Position numbers and translations under genes: made by a program | Shown here: positions 38,355 to 51,713 of the stretch, in pieces | How the letters are laid out: the number at the start of each line of letters is the position of its first letter | How positions within the stretch are numbered: position 1 is the stretch's first letter | DNA from: Glandiceps talaboti | Taxonomy: Eukaryota > Hemichordata > Enteropneusta > Spengelidae | Assembly (NCBI RefSeq): GCF_964340395.1 | Contig: NC_135565.1 | Location: 1,704,501 to 1,768,500, forward strand | DNA length: 64,000 nt | Direction of reading: 5' to 3' | Notes under the pieces: generated by a model | What the model saw: only the letters and a program-made list of their open reading frames with translations | Told to the model about the DNA's origin: nothing | The model's database searches: none

Positions 38355-41300
38355 TATCTATCATAAGTATAACCATCACAATTGACATATTACATAGAAT
38401 CGTGTTTATTGTTAAGTATATAATAAGTATAGCCATCACAATTGACATATTACGTAGAATCGTGTCTATTGTTAAGTATATAATAAGTATAGCCATCACA
38501 ATTGACATATTACGTAAAATCGTGTCTATTGTTAAGTATATAATAAGTATAGCCATCACAATTGACATATTACATAGAATCGTGTCTATTGTTAAGTATA
38601 TAATAAGTATAGCCATCACAATTGACATATTACGTAGAATCGTGTCTATTGTTAAGTATATAATAAGTATAGCCATCACAATTGACATATTACGTAAAAT
38701 CGTGTCTATTGTTAAGTATATAATAAGTATAGCCATCACAATTGACATATTACATAGAATCGTGTCTATTGTTAAGTATATAATAAGTATAACCATCACA
38801 ATTGACATATTACGTAGAATCGTGTCTATTGTTAAGTATATAATAAGTATAACCATCACAATTGACATATTACGTAGAATCGTGTCTATTGTTAAGTATA
38901 TATTAACTATAACCATCACAATTGACATATTACGTAGAATCGTGTCTATTGTTAAGTATATAATAAGTATAACCATCACAATTGACATATTACGTAGAAT
39001 CGTGTCTATTGTTAAGTATATAATAAGTATAACCATCACAATTGACATATTACGTAGAATCGTATCTATTGTTAAGTATATAATAAGTATAACCATCACA
39101 ATTGACATATTACGTAGAATCGTGTCTATTGTTAAGTATATAATAAGTATAGCCATCACAATTGACATATTACATAGAATCGTGTCTATTGTTAAGTATA
39201 TAATAAGTATAGCCATCACAATTGACATATTACGTAGAATCGTGTCTATTGTTAAGTATATAATAAGTATAACCATCACAATTGACATATTACGTAGAAT
39301 CGTGTCTATTGTTAAGTATATATTAACTATAACCATCACAATTGACATATTACGTAGAATCGTGTCTATTGTTAAGTATATAATAAGTATAACCATCACA
39401 ATTGACATATTACGTAGAATCGTGTCTATTGTTAAGTATATAATAAGTATAACCATCACAATTGACATATTACGTAGAATCGTGTCTATTGTTAAGTATA
39501 TAATAAGTATAGCCATCACAATTGACATATTACATAGAATCGTGTCTATTGTTAAGTATATAATAAGTATAACCATCACAATTGACATATTACGTAGAAT
39601 CGTGTCTATTGTTAAGTATATAATAAGTATAACCATCACAATTGACATATTACGTAGAATCGTATCTATTGTTAAGTATATAATAAGTATAACCATCACA
39701 ATTGACATATTACGTAGAATCGTGTCTATTGTTAAGTATATAATAAGTATAACCATCACAATTGACATATTACGTAGAATCGTGTCTATTGTTAAGTATA
39801 TAATAAGTATAGCCATCACAATTGACATATTACGTAGAATCGTGTCTATTGTTAAGTATATAATAAGTATAGCCATCACAATTGACATATTACGTAGAAT
39901 CGTGTCTATTGTTAAGTATATAATAAGTATAACCATCACAATTGACATATTACGTAGAATCGTGTCTATTGTTAAGTATATAATAAGTATAGCCATCACA
40001 ATTGACATATTACGTAGAATCGTGTCTATTGTTAAGTATATAATAAGTATAACCATCACAATTGACATATTACATAGAATCGTGTCTATTGTTAAGTATA
40101 TAATAAGTATAACCATCACAATTGACATATTACGTAGAATCGTGTCTATTGTTAAGTATATATTAACTATAACCATCACAATTGACATATTACGTAGAAT
40201 CGTGTCTATTGTTAAGTATATAATAAGTATAACCATCACAATTGACATATTACATAGAATCGTGTCTATTGTTAAGTATATAATAAGTATAACCATCACA
40301 ATTGACATATTACATAGAATCGTGTCTATTGTTAAGTATATAATAAGTGTAACCATCACAATTGACATATTACATAGAATCGTGTCTATTGTTAAGTATA
40401 TAATAAGTATAGCCATCACAATTGACATATTACGTAGAATCGTGTCTATTGTTAAGTATATAATAAGTATAACCATCACAATTGACATATTACGTAGAAT
40501 CGTGTCTATTGTTAAGTATATATTAACTATAACCATCACAATTGACATATTACATAGAATCGTGTCTATTGTTAAGTATATAATAAGTATAACCATCACA
40601 ATTGACATATTACATAGAATCGTGTTTATTGTTAAGTATATAATAAGTATAACCATCACAATTGACATATTACATAGAATCGTGTCTATTGTTAAGTATA
40701 TAATAAGTATAGCCATCACAATTGACATATTACATAGAATCGTGTCTATTGTTAAGTATATAATAAGTATAACCATCACAATTGACATATTACGTAGAAT
40801 CGTGTCTATTGTTAAGTATATAATAAGTATAACCATCACAATTGACATATTACGTAGAATCGTGTCTATTGTTAAGTATATAATAAGTATAACCATCACA
40901 ATTGACATATTACATAGAATCGTGTATATTGTTAAGTATATAATAAGTATAGCCATCACAATTGACATATTACATAGAATCGTGTCTATTGTTAAGTATA
41001 TAATAAGTATAACCATCACAATTGACATATTACATAGAATCGTGTCTATTGTTAAGTATATAATAAGTATAGCCATCACAATTGACATATTACGTAGAAT
41101 CGTGTCTATTGTTAAGTATATAATAAGTATAACCATCACAATTGACATATTACGTAGAATCGTGTCTATTGTTAAGTATATAATAAGTATAACCATCACA
41201 ATTGACATATTACGTAGAATCGTGTCTATTGTTAAGTATATAATAAGTATAGCCATCACAATTGACATATTACATAGAATCGTGTCTATTGTTAAGTATA

Positions 41301-42940
41301 TAATAAGTATAACCATCACAATTGACATATTACATAGAATCGTGTCTATTGTTAAGTATATATTAACTATAACCATCACAATTGACATATTACGTAGAAT
41401 CGTATCTATTGTTAAGTATATAATAAGTATAACCATCACAATTGACATATTACGTAGAATCGTGTCTATTGTTAAGTATATAATAAGTATAACCATCACA
41501 ATTGACATATTACGTAGAATCGTGTCTATTGTTAAGTATATAATAAGTATAACCATCACAATTGACATATTACGTAGAATCGTATCTATTGTTAAGTATA
41601 TAATAAGTATAACCATCACAATTGACATATTACATAGAATCGTGTCTATTGTTAAGTATATAATAAGTATAACCATCACAATTGACATATTACATAGAAT
41701 CGTATCTATTGTTAAGTATATAATAAGTATAACCATCACAATTGACATATTACATAGAATCGTGTCTATTGTTAAGTATATAATAAGTATAACCATCACA
41801 ATTGACATATTACGTAGAATCGTGTCTATTGTTAAGTATATAATAAGTATAACCATCACAATTGACATATTACGTAGAATCGTGTCTATTGTTATGTATA
41901 TAATAAGTGTAACCATCACAATTGACATATTACATAGAATCGTGTCTATTGTTATGTATATAATAAGTATAACCATCACAATTGACATATTACATAGAAT
42001 CGTGTCTATTGTTAAGTATATAATAAGTATAACCATCACAATTGACATATTACATAGAATCGTGTCTATTGTTAAGTATATAATAAGTATAGCCATCACA
42101 ATTGACATATTACGTAGAATCGTGTCTATTGTTAAGTATATAATAAGTATAACCATCACAATTGACATATTACGTAGAATCGTGTCTATTGTTAAGTATA
42201 TAATAAGGATAGCCATCACAATTGACATATTACATAGAATCGTGTCTATTGTTAAGTATATAATAAGTATAACCATCACAATTGACATATTACGTAGAAT
42301 CGTGTCTATTGTTAAGTATATAATAAGTATAGCCATCACAATTGACATATTACATAGAATCGTGTCTATTGTTAAGTATATAATAAGTATAACCATCACA
42401 ATTGACATATTACGTAGAATCGTGTCTATTGTTAAGTATATAATAAGTATAACCATCACAATTGACATATTACATAGAATCGTGTCTATTGTTAAGTATA
42501 TAATAAGTATAGCCATCACAATTGACATATTACGTAGAATCGTGTCTATTGTTAAGTATATAATAAGTATAACCATCACAATTGACATATTACGTAGAAT
42601 CGTGTCTATTGTTAAGTATATAATAACTATAACCATCACAATTGACATATTACGTAGAATCGTGTCTATTGTTAAGTATATAATAAGTATAACCATCACA
42701 ATTGACATATTACGTAGAATCGTGTCTATTGTTAAGTATATAATAAGTATAACCATCACAATTGACATATTACATAGAATCGTGTCTATTGTTAAGTATA
42801 TAATAAGTATAACCATCACAATTGACATATTACATAGAATCGTGTCTATTGTTAAGTATATCATAAGTATAGCCATCACAATTGACATATTACGTAGAAT
42901 CGTGTCTATTGTTAAGTATATATTAACTATAACCATCATG
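38355..42940 (+). repeat. 60-bp minisatellite, about 76 units, no length variants seen
   Basis: Unit GTGTCTATTGTTAAGTATAT, then AATAAGTATAACCATCACAA, then TTGACATATTACGTAGAATC. I saw no indel across 4.6 kb. Variation is limited to a few sites: TACGTA/TACATA, AACC/AGCC, TAATAAGT/TATTAACT. Being a multiple of three with no stops, it leaves frames of 1,555 (+) and 1,546 (-) codons. Opposite-strand openness, absence of gene context and position inside an intron argue against coding. Confidence 0.97.
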
Positions 42941-43414
42941 TATGATTATCATCCAAAAGAAATGCATACTCAATCAACAATTGATCCACTTTAATCCACA
43001 CTGTACTCAATAATTAAAGAGACTTAATAATATTGACATCTAAGTTTGAAAGATATTAATGATTGGTTAAAAACAACATCACTGTTATTCCTTCTCCTTA
43101 CCTTGAAGTGTCCTAGCATAATTTAGTTAGAACCCTGAAGCAAACATTAGTCCAAACAGATCAAAATACTAATGTTGCAGAAGGCATCACAGTGTCACAC
43201 GGTGTACATGTTCTACATGCATAATCAGCTGTAGAGTTGAAAGGTCGAATTACCTCTCTCTGTCTCTGTCTCTGTCTGTCTGTCAGTCTGTCAGTCTGTC
43301 TGTCCCTTAAGTTAAGTAAATACATCGTCAATGAAAAATAAGTAAAAAATAACTTTAAACTCCTGGCTGGACAACAAAAATAGTTTGTTCAAATTAGTTG
43401 GGTTGTTGAAAGTT
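42941..43414. other. Unassigned intronic sequence
   Basis: Small (GTCT)n near 43260; nothing else recognised. Confidence 0.4.
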
Positions 43415-44290
43415 GCGTCATGTAGTTATGTTGTATTGTGTCGAGCATTATATACATTACACTAATAATGTAGTTATGTTGTATTGTGTCGAGCATTATG
43501 TACATTACACTGTTAATGTAGTAATGTTGTATTGTGTCAAGCATTATATACAATACACTGTTAATGTAGTTATGTTGTATTGTGTCAAGCATTATATACA
43601 TTACACTGTTAATGTAGTTATGTTGTATTGTGTCGAGCATTATATACATTACACTGTTAATGTAGTAATGTTGTATTGTGTCGAGCATTATATACATTAC
43701 ATTGTTAATGTAGTTATGTTGTATTGTGTCGAGCATTATATACATTACACTGTTAATGTAGTTATGTTGTATTGTGTCGAGCATTATATACAATACACTA
43801 TTAATGTAGTTATGTTGTATTGTGTCGAGCATTATGTACATTACACTGTTAATGTAGTTATGTTGTATTGTGTCATGCATTATATACAATACACTATTAA
43901 TGTAGTTATGTTGTATTGTGTCGAGCATTATATACAATACACTGTTAATGTAGTTATGTTGTATTGTGTCGAGCATTATATACATTACACTGTTAATGTA
44001 GTTATGTTGTATTGTGTCGTGTATTATATACATTACACTGTTAATGTAGTTATGTTGTATTGTGTCGTGCATTATATACATTACACTGTATATGTAGTTA
44101 TGTTGTATTGTGTCGAGCATTATATACAATACACTATTAATGTAGTCAAGTTGTATTGTGTCGAGCATTATATACATTACATTGTTAATGTAGTTATGTT
44201 GTATTGTGTCGAACATTATATACATTATACCGTTAATGTAGTTATGTTGTATTGTGTCGAGCATTATATACATTACACTGTTAATTCTGT
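43415..44290 (+). repeat. 48-bp minisatellite, about 18 units
   Basis: Unit TAGTTATGTTGTATTGTGTC, then GAGCATTATATACATTACAC, then TGTTAATG. Open on both strands for about 300 codons because 48 is a multiple of three. 44291-44644 shows nothing recognised. Confidence 0.96.
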
Positions 44291-44644
44291 CAGTCAAAAG
44301 GGTCGTAAAACATGTTATTAGTGTGGTATTAGCATGCCGCGATCCCAAGAGTAGTCAGTCGTTTAATTTGAATATATATCAGCAAATAGTTCCTACTTGA
44401 AAGAATGAACTCAACCGAAAGTCGAAAGTAAATAAGTCATATTCCATTTGATATTTAAAAGCATTAATCTAAATACATGTAAAGGTTACATTCTGGAAAG
44501 GTGCACGTATTAAAGGATGTCATTTCTTGATAGATCTACAATATCTTTGGCATATTTTCGACAGAACATATGCCCCAGTTTGACCCTCGGTATCTCCTCG
44601 ATCTCTGTACAACATTCAAATGTATGTATCGAGGACTTTTCCAG

Positions 44645-45530
44645 GGGTGAGATTAATAGAATCCCACACCCTAATGGGTTGATTAATAGAATCCCACACA
44701 ACCAATGGGCTGATTACTAGAATCCCACACACCAATGGGCTGATTAATAGAATCCCACACACCAACGGGCTGATAATCCCACACACCAATGGGCTGATTT
44801 CTAGAATCCCACACACCAATGGGCTGATTACTAGAATCCCACACACCAATTGGCTGATTTCTAGAATCCCACACACCAATGGGCTGATTACTAGAATCCC
44901 ACACACCAATGGGCTGATTAATAGAATCCCACACACCCAATGGGCTGATTAATTGAATCCCACACACCAATGGGCTGATTTCTAGAATCCCACACACCAA
45001 TGGGCTGATAATCCCATACACCAATGGGCTGATAATCCCACACACCAATGGGCTGATTAATTGAATCCCACACACCAATGGGCTGATTTCTAGAATCCCA
45101 CACACCAATGGGCTGATTTCTAGAATCCCACACACCAATGGGCTGATTTCTAGAATCCCACACACCAATTGGCTGATTAATTGAATCCCGCACACCAATG
45201 GGCTGATTTCTAGAATCCCACACACCAATGGGCTGATAATCCCACACACCAACGGGCTGATAATCCCACACACCAATGGGCTGATTTCTAGAATCCCACA
45301 CACCAATGGGCTGATTTCTAGAATCCCACACACCAATTGGCTGATTAATTGAATCCCACACACCAATGGGCTGATTAATTGAATCCCACACACCAATGGG
45401 CTGATTAATTGAATCCCACACACCAATGGGCTGATTACTAGAATCCCACACACCAATTGGCTGATTAATTGAATCCCACACACAATGGCTCATTAATAGA
45501 ATCCCACACCCCAATGGGCTGATATGGAAT
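44645..45530 (+). repeat. 30-bp minisatellite with shorter variants, about 30 units
   Basis: Unit AATCCCACACACCAATGGGC followed by TGATTAATAG. TTAATT, TTTCTAG and shortened TGAT variants occur. Each unit carries a CCAAT sequence. Confidence 0.95.
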
Positions 45531-46690
45531 ATCTCACACGAGTTGGTGGGGGACACTTTGCGGCGAGTGTACAAAAATTCCCCAACAAGTGTCAGATATT
45601 CCATCTCTGCCCATGGGTGTGTGGGATTATTTTTCTCATGTCCCTTTTTATGGTAGGAAAACACGTTAAAACCAGATTATCACTGATTGAAATAACAACG
45701 CCATTGATGTCTTTACTTTGTGTGTATGTTTTGTGTAACTCCGCAAAAAAAAAGTTCCTTTAATTCATTTGCATAACAAGACATAACGTTGTAATATTGA
45801 GAACAAGGCAGGCTTCATTGACATATATACCGGAACTCAAGGGACTCCACACGATGGTTCACTTTCAAACATCATGACCATATAATAATGCCATTGCATG
45901 AATGTTTACAATTAATTACTAGAGTATACATGCACATAAAATATCAAATTTACATTCCATTTTCGAGGTCATCGGGGGATAAGCAGCAAAACGGCTTTGA
46001 CGACTTGTCACTGGCATTTCTCAGGTTGCACTTCGTATAGTCAGTGAGTCACAGGTATGGGTACCGTAGCAAGCATGGTAAATAAAAGCATACAACAATA
46101 ACATTACAAATTCTGTTGCGAGCTGGTATGAACGCGAGTTATTTTTCACCTGAAGCGTTGTTTCTGAGGGTGAACAATCGATATATTCCGAGGTGAATTC
46201 TCCGCTTATACCAAAAACATGAGAATCCTACCTAAAGGTTTATCATCTTCGGAGATAGAGGCGTAAATGTCAACATGGTTAGCCGATTCACTTTGTTATT
46301 GTCTGCTTGGTAGTTCCGGTTCTATATTACACATTATTCTATTCGTCAATCAATACCTATGCGTGCTGACTATGGAACATAATTAAAACCAATCGAAAAT
46401 AGGTTTATAAAGCAAAATTTAACTCGAGCATTGATACAGAGTGTGAGATCGATTTTGTGATTGATTAACAAAGACATGATGTTAATGACTGTGGGTGGCT
46501 GTGGATGAATTTTAAATGGCATCTCATGCTTCTCATGACTTCTAGAGTAACGACTTTGACTACACTGTGAGTGGACGTTAATAGTAGCGATACTGTATAG
46601 GAACTAGACTAGTAATGCTATAAACATAAGAAACCAGATTTAAACTAAATGCCTCATGTAAGGGTAAAACCATATATTATTGAACCTACA
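45531..46690. other. Unique-looking intronic sequence
   Basis: Over 1 kb without repeats or a recognisable exon. Confidence 0.4.
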
Positions 46691-46699
46691 CACATTGAA

Positions 46700-48270
46700 C
46701 TGTTGGAATGCAAAATTCTGAACTATGCATATTATACTTGATGTACCAGTTAATTGGAAAATTAATTATACGAAATGTATGAAGTTTGAAGCTTACATAG
46801 CTAACATATTGACTAATTATCAAAAGATCATTAATTATGCAAAGTATCCATTCAGCTTATAAGTTACATCATCAAGCTTTAAATGACACAAGCACGTCTA
46901 TGCCATCAATACATGTACTACTAAAATATCTGAAATTCAAAGCTTGTATTCTAAAGATATTGCCTAATTATCAAGTGTACTAAAATATCTGAAATTCAAA
47001 GCTTGCATTCTAAAGATATTGCCTAATTATCAAAATGATTATTTAAATGCAAATTACACATCACAATTAAAAACTCAAATTATATGGAATATTCCAATAA
47101 TATAGATAAATTACTGAAGATCGTTAATTATTAAAGTTACTCATTAAAAAAGCTTCATGTTAGCATTGTTAATGTTGACATATATACTGAATTATATGAA
47201 ATTTGCATTCTTATGATAAATGTGACAAAACGAAAATGATAAACTTATGCAAATTGCTCATTAAAACTACAAATCTATGCTAACAGACTTTATTGGATAA
47301 GCCTGCTTTGTTATGGTTGGTGTATGTGCCAAATAATACGGAATTTGAAGATCAAGTACATTCTTAAGATATAGCCTATTTACCGGAAATTAAAACTGTA
47401 AGCTATATCAACAAACTTTTATAGGACATATGTGCTTTGTTCAGGTAAATGTATGTACTGAATTATATTGAAATTGAAGTATGCATTCTTAAGATAAAGC
47501 CTTATTAGTGAAATCATTTAATTATGCAAAATATTCATTAAATCTCTAAGCTAAATCAACCAACTTTATAGAACATATGCATTTGCCATGGTTAATGCAT
47601 TTACTATATTATGTTAGAATTGAAGTGTGTTTTGCAATGATTTGACACACACATCCAGATAAGTTAGAAAACGAATGTTTAATGGAAATAAAATAATACT
47701 AAAGCAATAATACAATACACGCATAACAAAGGCAAATGTAACTACATGTCAAATAAATCTAGCATAAACCAAAACCATTGGGCAGAGGGCACTACTGATC
47801 TGGTCGATGGCAATTAAGATGGGTGAGTATGAATTGTGGTGCCAGTTGAGGCAAGTTGGGGGCCTGTTGGAGGCCGAGCGATGCCAGTTGGAGGCGAATG
47901 GGGGCAGAAGTACGAAGTACGGTCCCCCAAAGTGCCATAGACCAGGTCAGTTGCCAAGAGGAGGTTGAAAGGGGTGGTGGTGGGAATGTGGAGAAGACGT
48001 GTACTACAGCTATGATGGTAGCGAATTCTTATGAAAGAATGAGGTGATAGGCAATAAATGTGTGACTGGTATGGTATGTAAACAGAGGTTATGTAATTGC
48101 TAGGTGTGTACCTTCCTGTGTTGTCAAACACTTATTCAACAAGTTAAATATTGTATATAACCTAATTACTAAAAACAATCAATTATGCAAATGACTAATT
48201 AATTTTCATTGGATGTTTACCAAAATCTAGGCGATTTTTGTCATTATCGTATGGAAGATGTGTAGCAGGT
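46700..48270 (-). repeat. AT-rich degenerate repeat with ATTATGCAAAT motif (inverted relative of 27293)
   Basis: Repeated TTAATTATGCAAA, AATATCTGAAATTCAAAGCT and TTCTAAGATATTGCCTAATTA-type blocks are the reverse complement of those at 27293-28262. The stretch at 47770-48070 is more G-rich and may be a separate insertion. The repeat resumes at 48120 and ends at a (GACA)n tract. Confidence 0.65.
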
Positions 48271-48314
48271 CTCATTAAAATCGATGTAGTAGTTTTTGAA
48301 ATATCGTGTCCACA

Positions 48315-48317
48315 TCC

Positions 48318-48366
<49 letters not shown>

Positions 48367-48380
48367 CAGACAGACAGACA

Positions 48381-48444
<64 letters not shown>
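48315..48444 (+). repeat. (GACA)n(CA)n microsatellite
   Basis: Pure GACA then CA tracts directly after TTTTTGAAATATCGTGTCCA. 48445-48850 shows nothing recognised. Confidence 0.96.
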
Positions 48445-48445
<1 letters not shown>

Positions 48446-48849
48446 CTAAAACATAATCTTCCTTTATGTAAGGTCAAAATCGTAGTCACCGATTATATAA
48501 CAAAAACGTCAGTCTCGGTTAAATAATAAAAACTATGACGACTAATATTAACAATCATAGATTCATGATATGTTGTCTGCGTCTGCAACGTTATCAATGA
48601 CAAGTGCACTATAAACTATAAACCTACACTGAACCAATATGTTAAGATCAATTCAGGTTCGTGTAGGAATTTTGTTAATGATTTAGAGTCATTAAAAACA
48701 ATTTTAATGCATATTGAAGACATTGATTTAAATCCTACGCCTTCCCATCAACATGGGAGATTGTCTTATACAACGGAAGGGAAATGGTATGTATGTCTGT
48801 CAATATCTCTGTCGGCCTGTCATTTGCATTATTCATTATTTTGATGTAA

Positions 48850-50130
48850 TGATAATACTATATACTCGGTGTATAATATAATACTATATACTGGGTGTAT
48901 AATATGATGTGTAGATAATACTATATACTAAGTGTATAATATGATGTGTTGATAATACTATATACTAGGTGTATAATATGATGTGTTGATAATACTATAT
49001 ACTGGGTGTATAATATGATGTGTAGATAATACTATATACTAAGTGTATAATATGATGTGTAGATAATACTATATACTAGGTGTATAATATAATACTATAT
49101 ACTAAGTGTATAATATGATGTGTTGATAATACTATATACTAAGTGTATAATATGATGTGTAGATAATACTATATACTGGGTGTATAATATGATGTGTTGA
49201 TAATACTATATACTAAGTGTATAATATGATGTGTAGATAATACTATATACTAGGTGTATAATATAATACTATATACTAAGTGTATAATATGATGTGTTGA
49301 TAATACTATATACTAAGTGTATAATATGATGTGTAGATAATACTATATACTAGGTGTATAATATAATACTATATACTGGGTGTATAATATGATGTGGAGG
49401 TAATACTATATATAGTAGGTGTATAATATGATGTGTAGATAATACTATATACTAAGTGTATAATATGATATGTTGATAATACTATATACTAGGTGTATAA
49501 TATAATACTATATACTAAGTGTATAATATGATGTGTTGATAATACTATATACTAGGTTTATAATATGATGTGTTGATAATACTATATACTAAGTGTATAA
49601 TATGATGTGTAGATAATACTATATACTAGGTGTATAATATGATGTGTAGATAATACTATATACTAAGTGTATAATATGATGTGTAGATAATACTATATAC
49701 TGGGTGTATAATATGATGTGTAGATAATACTATATACTAGGTTTATAATATGATGTGTTGATAATAATATATACTAGGGTGTATAATATGATGTGTAGAT
49801 AATACTATATACTAGGGTGTATAATATGATGTGTTGATAATACTATATATAGTAGGAGTATAATATAATACTACATACTAGGTGTATAATATGATGTGTA
49901 GATAATACTATATACTAGGTTTATAATATGATGTGTTGATAATACTATATACTAGATTTATAATGTGATGTGTTGATAATACTATATACTAGGTGTATAA
50001 TATGATGTGTTGATAATACTATATACTAGATTTATAATATGATGTGTTGATAATACTATATAATAGGTGTATAATATAATACTATATACTAGGTGTATAA
50101 TATAATACTATATCCTAGGTGTATAATTTG
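48850..50130 (+). repeat. Minisatellite of about 37 bp, about 35 units
   Basis: Unit GATAATACTATATACTAAGT, then GTATAATATGATGTGTT. Shortened units join GTATAATATAATACTATATA. 50131-50631 shows nothing recognised. Confidence 0.95.
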
Positions 50131-50631
50131 AGTAAAATGTCAAACTTTGGATAGTAAGCATATTTTAAACGTAAATCGATCCGAAACCTAGGATTTTAAA
50201 GTCCGTTTATCATGCCACACACACATAAAACGTAAGAAGACTCTACTTTTGTCACTATATATTGGCGAACTGTTCGTAAATGGCCGCCATAAAAAGTTAA
50301 TACCATTTTATTACTTTCTGTATAATGCATACTGATTTGCCTCCACAATGTTAGGTGTGTATAAAATGCGTGAATAAAGTGAAGTGTTTATGCTTTGATA
50401 TTAACCCCGTGGCGTTAATGACAACTATACGACCCTTGAACTATTCTTGGGGTTTTCTGGGTCACTTGATGATGCCGGTATTTCCAGCTATATAAAAATC
50501 ACCAATCCCGGTAATAGCTAGTACATGTATTAGAATGCCTTGTGTAAAAATAGTCCTTACAAATTAGTCAACACAGGCATTAATGTTTTCACGTACTATA
50601 TATATATCACATGTTTTCTAATATATGCATT

Positions 50632-51713
50632 TTATATCAAAGTCTAGCATGAACCTATTAAAAGCCCAGTAGTTTATATTGTGTTCTATACAATCAAGTA
50701 GAGCTGTTGTTACCTCGCCATCCAATGATATCAAAGTCTAGCATGAACCTATTAAAAGCCCAGTAGTTTATATTGTGTTCTATACAATCAAGTAGATCTG
50801 TTGTTACCTCGCCATCCAATGATATCAATTCCAGTAGTTTATATTGTGTTCTATACAATCAAGTACAGCTGTTGTTACCTCGCCATCCAATGATATCAAT
50901 TCCAGTAGTTTATATTGTGTTCTATACAATCAAGTAGAGTTGTTGTTACCTCGCCATCCAATGATATCAATTCCAGTAGTTTATATTGTGTTCTATACAA
51001 TCAAGTAGAGCTGTTGTTACCTCGCCATCCAATGATATCAATTCCAGTAGTTTATATTGTGTTCTATACAATCAAGTAGAGCTGTTGTTACCTCGCCATC
51101 CAATGATATCAATCCCAGTAATTTATATTGTGTTCTATACAATCAAGTAGAGCTGTTGTTACCTCGCCATCCAATGATATCAATTCCAGTAGTTTATATT
51201 GTGTTCTATACAATCAAGTAGAGCTGTTGTTACCTCGCCATCCAATGATATCAATTCCAGTAGTTTATATTGTGTTCTATACAATCAAGTAGAGTTGTTG
51301 TTACCTCGCCATCCAATGATATCAATTCCAGTAGTTTATATTGTGTTCTATACAATCAAGTAGAGTTGTTGTTACCTCGCCATCCAATGATATCAATTCC
51401 AGTAGTTTATATTGTGTTCTATACAATCAAGTAGAGTTGTTGTTACCTCGCCATCCAATGATATCAATTCCAGTAGTTTATATTGTGTTCTATACAATCA
51501 AGTAGATCTGTTGTTACCTCGCCATCCAATGATATCAATTCCAGTAGTTTATATTGTGTTCTATACAATCAAGTAGATCTGTTGTTACCTCGCCATCCAA
51601 TGATATCAATTCCAGTAGTTTATATTGTGTTCTATACAATCAAGTGGAGCTGTTGTTACCTTGCCATCCAATGATATCAATTCCAGTAGTTTATATTGTG
51701 TTCTATACAATCA
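50632..51713 (+). repeat. 71-bp minisatellite, about 15 units
   Basis: Unit CCAGTAGTTTATATTGTGTT, CTATACAATCAAGTAGAGCT, GTTGTTACCTCGCCATCCAA, TGATATCAATT. The first two units are longer and carry CAAAGTCTAGCATGAACCTA. Confidence 0.96.

Noticed and set aside
38299-42994. Overlapping open frames of 1,555 (+) and 1,546 (-) codons
   Set aside because: Both follow from a 60-bp stop-free repeat, lie inside an intron and have no domain, splice context or non-repeat coding sequence.
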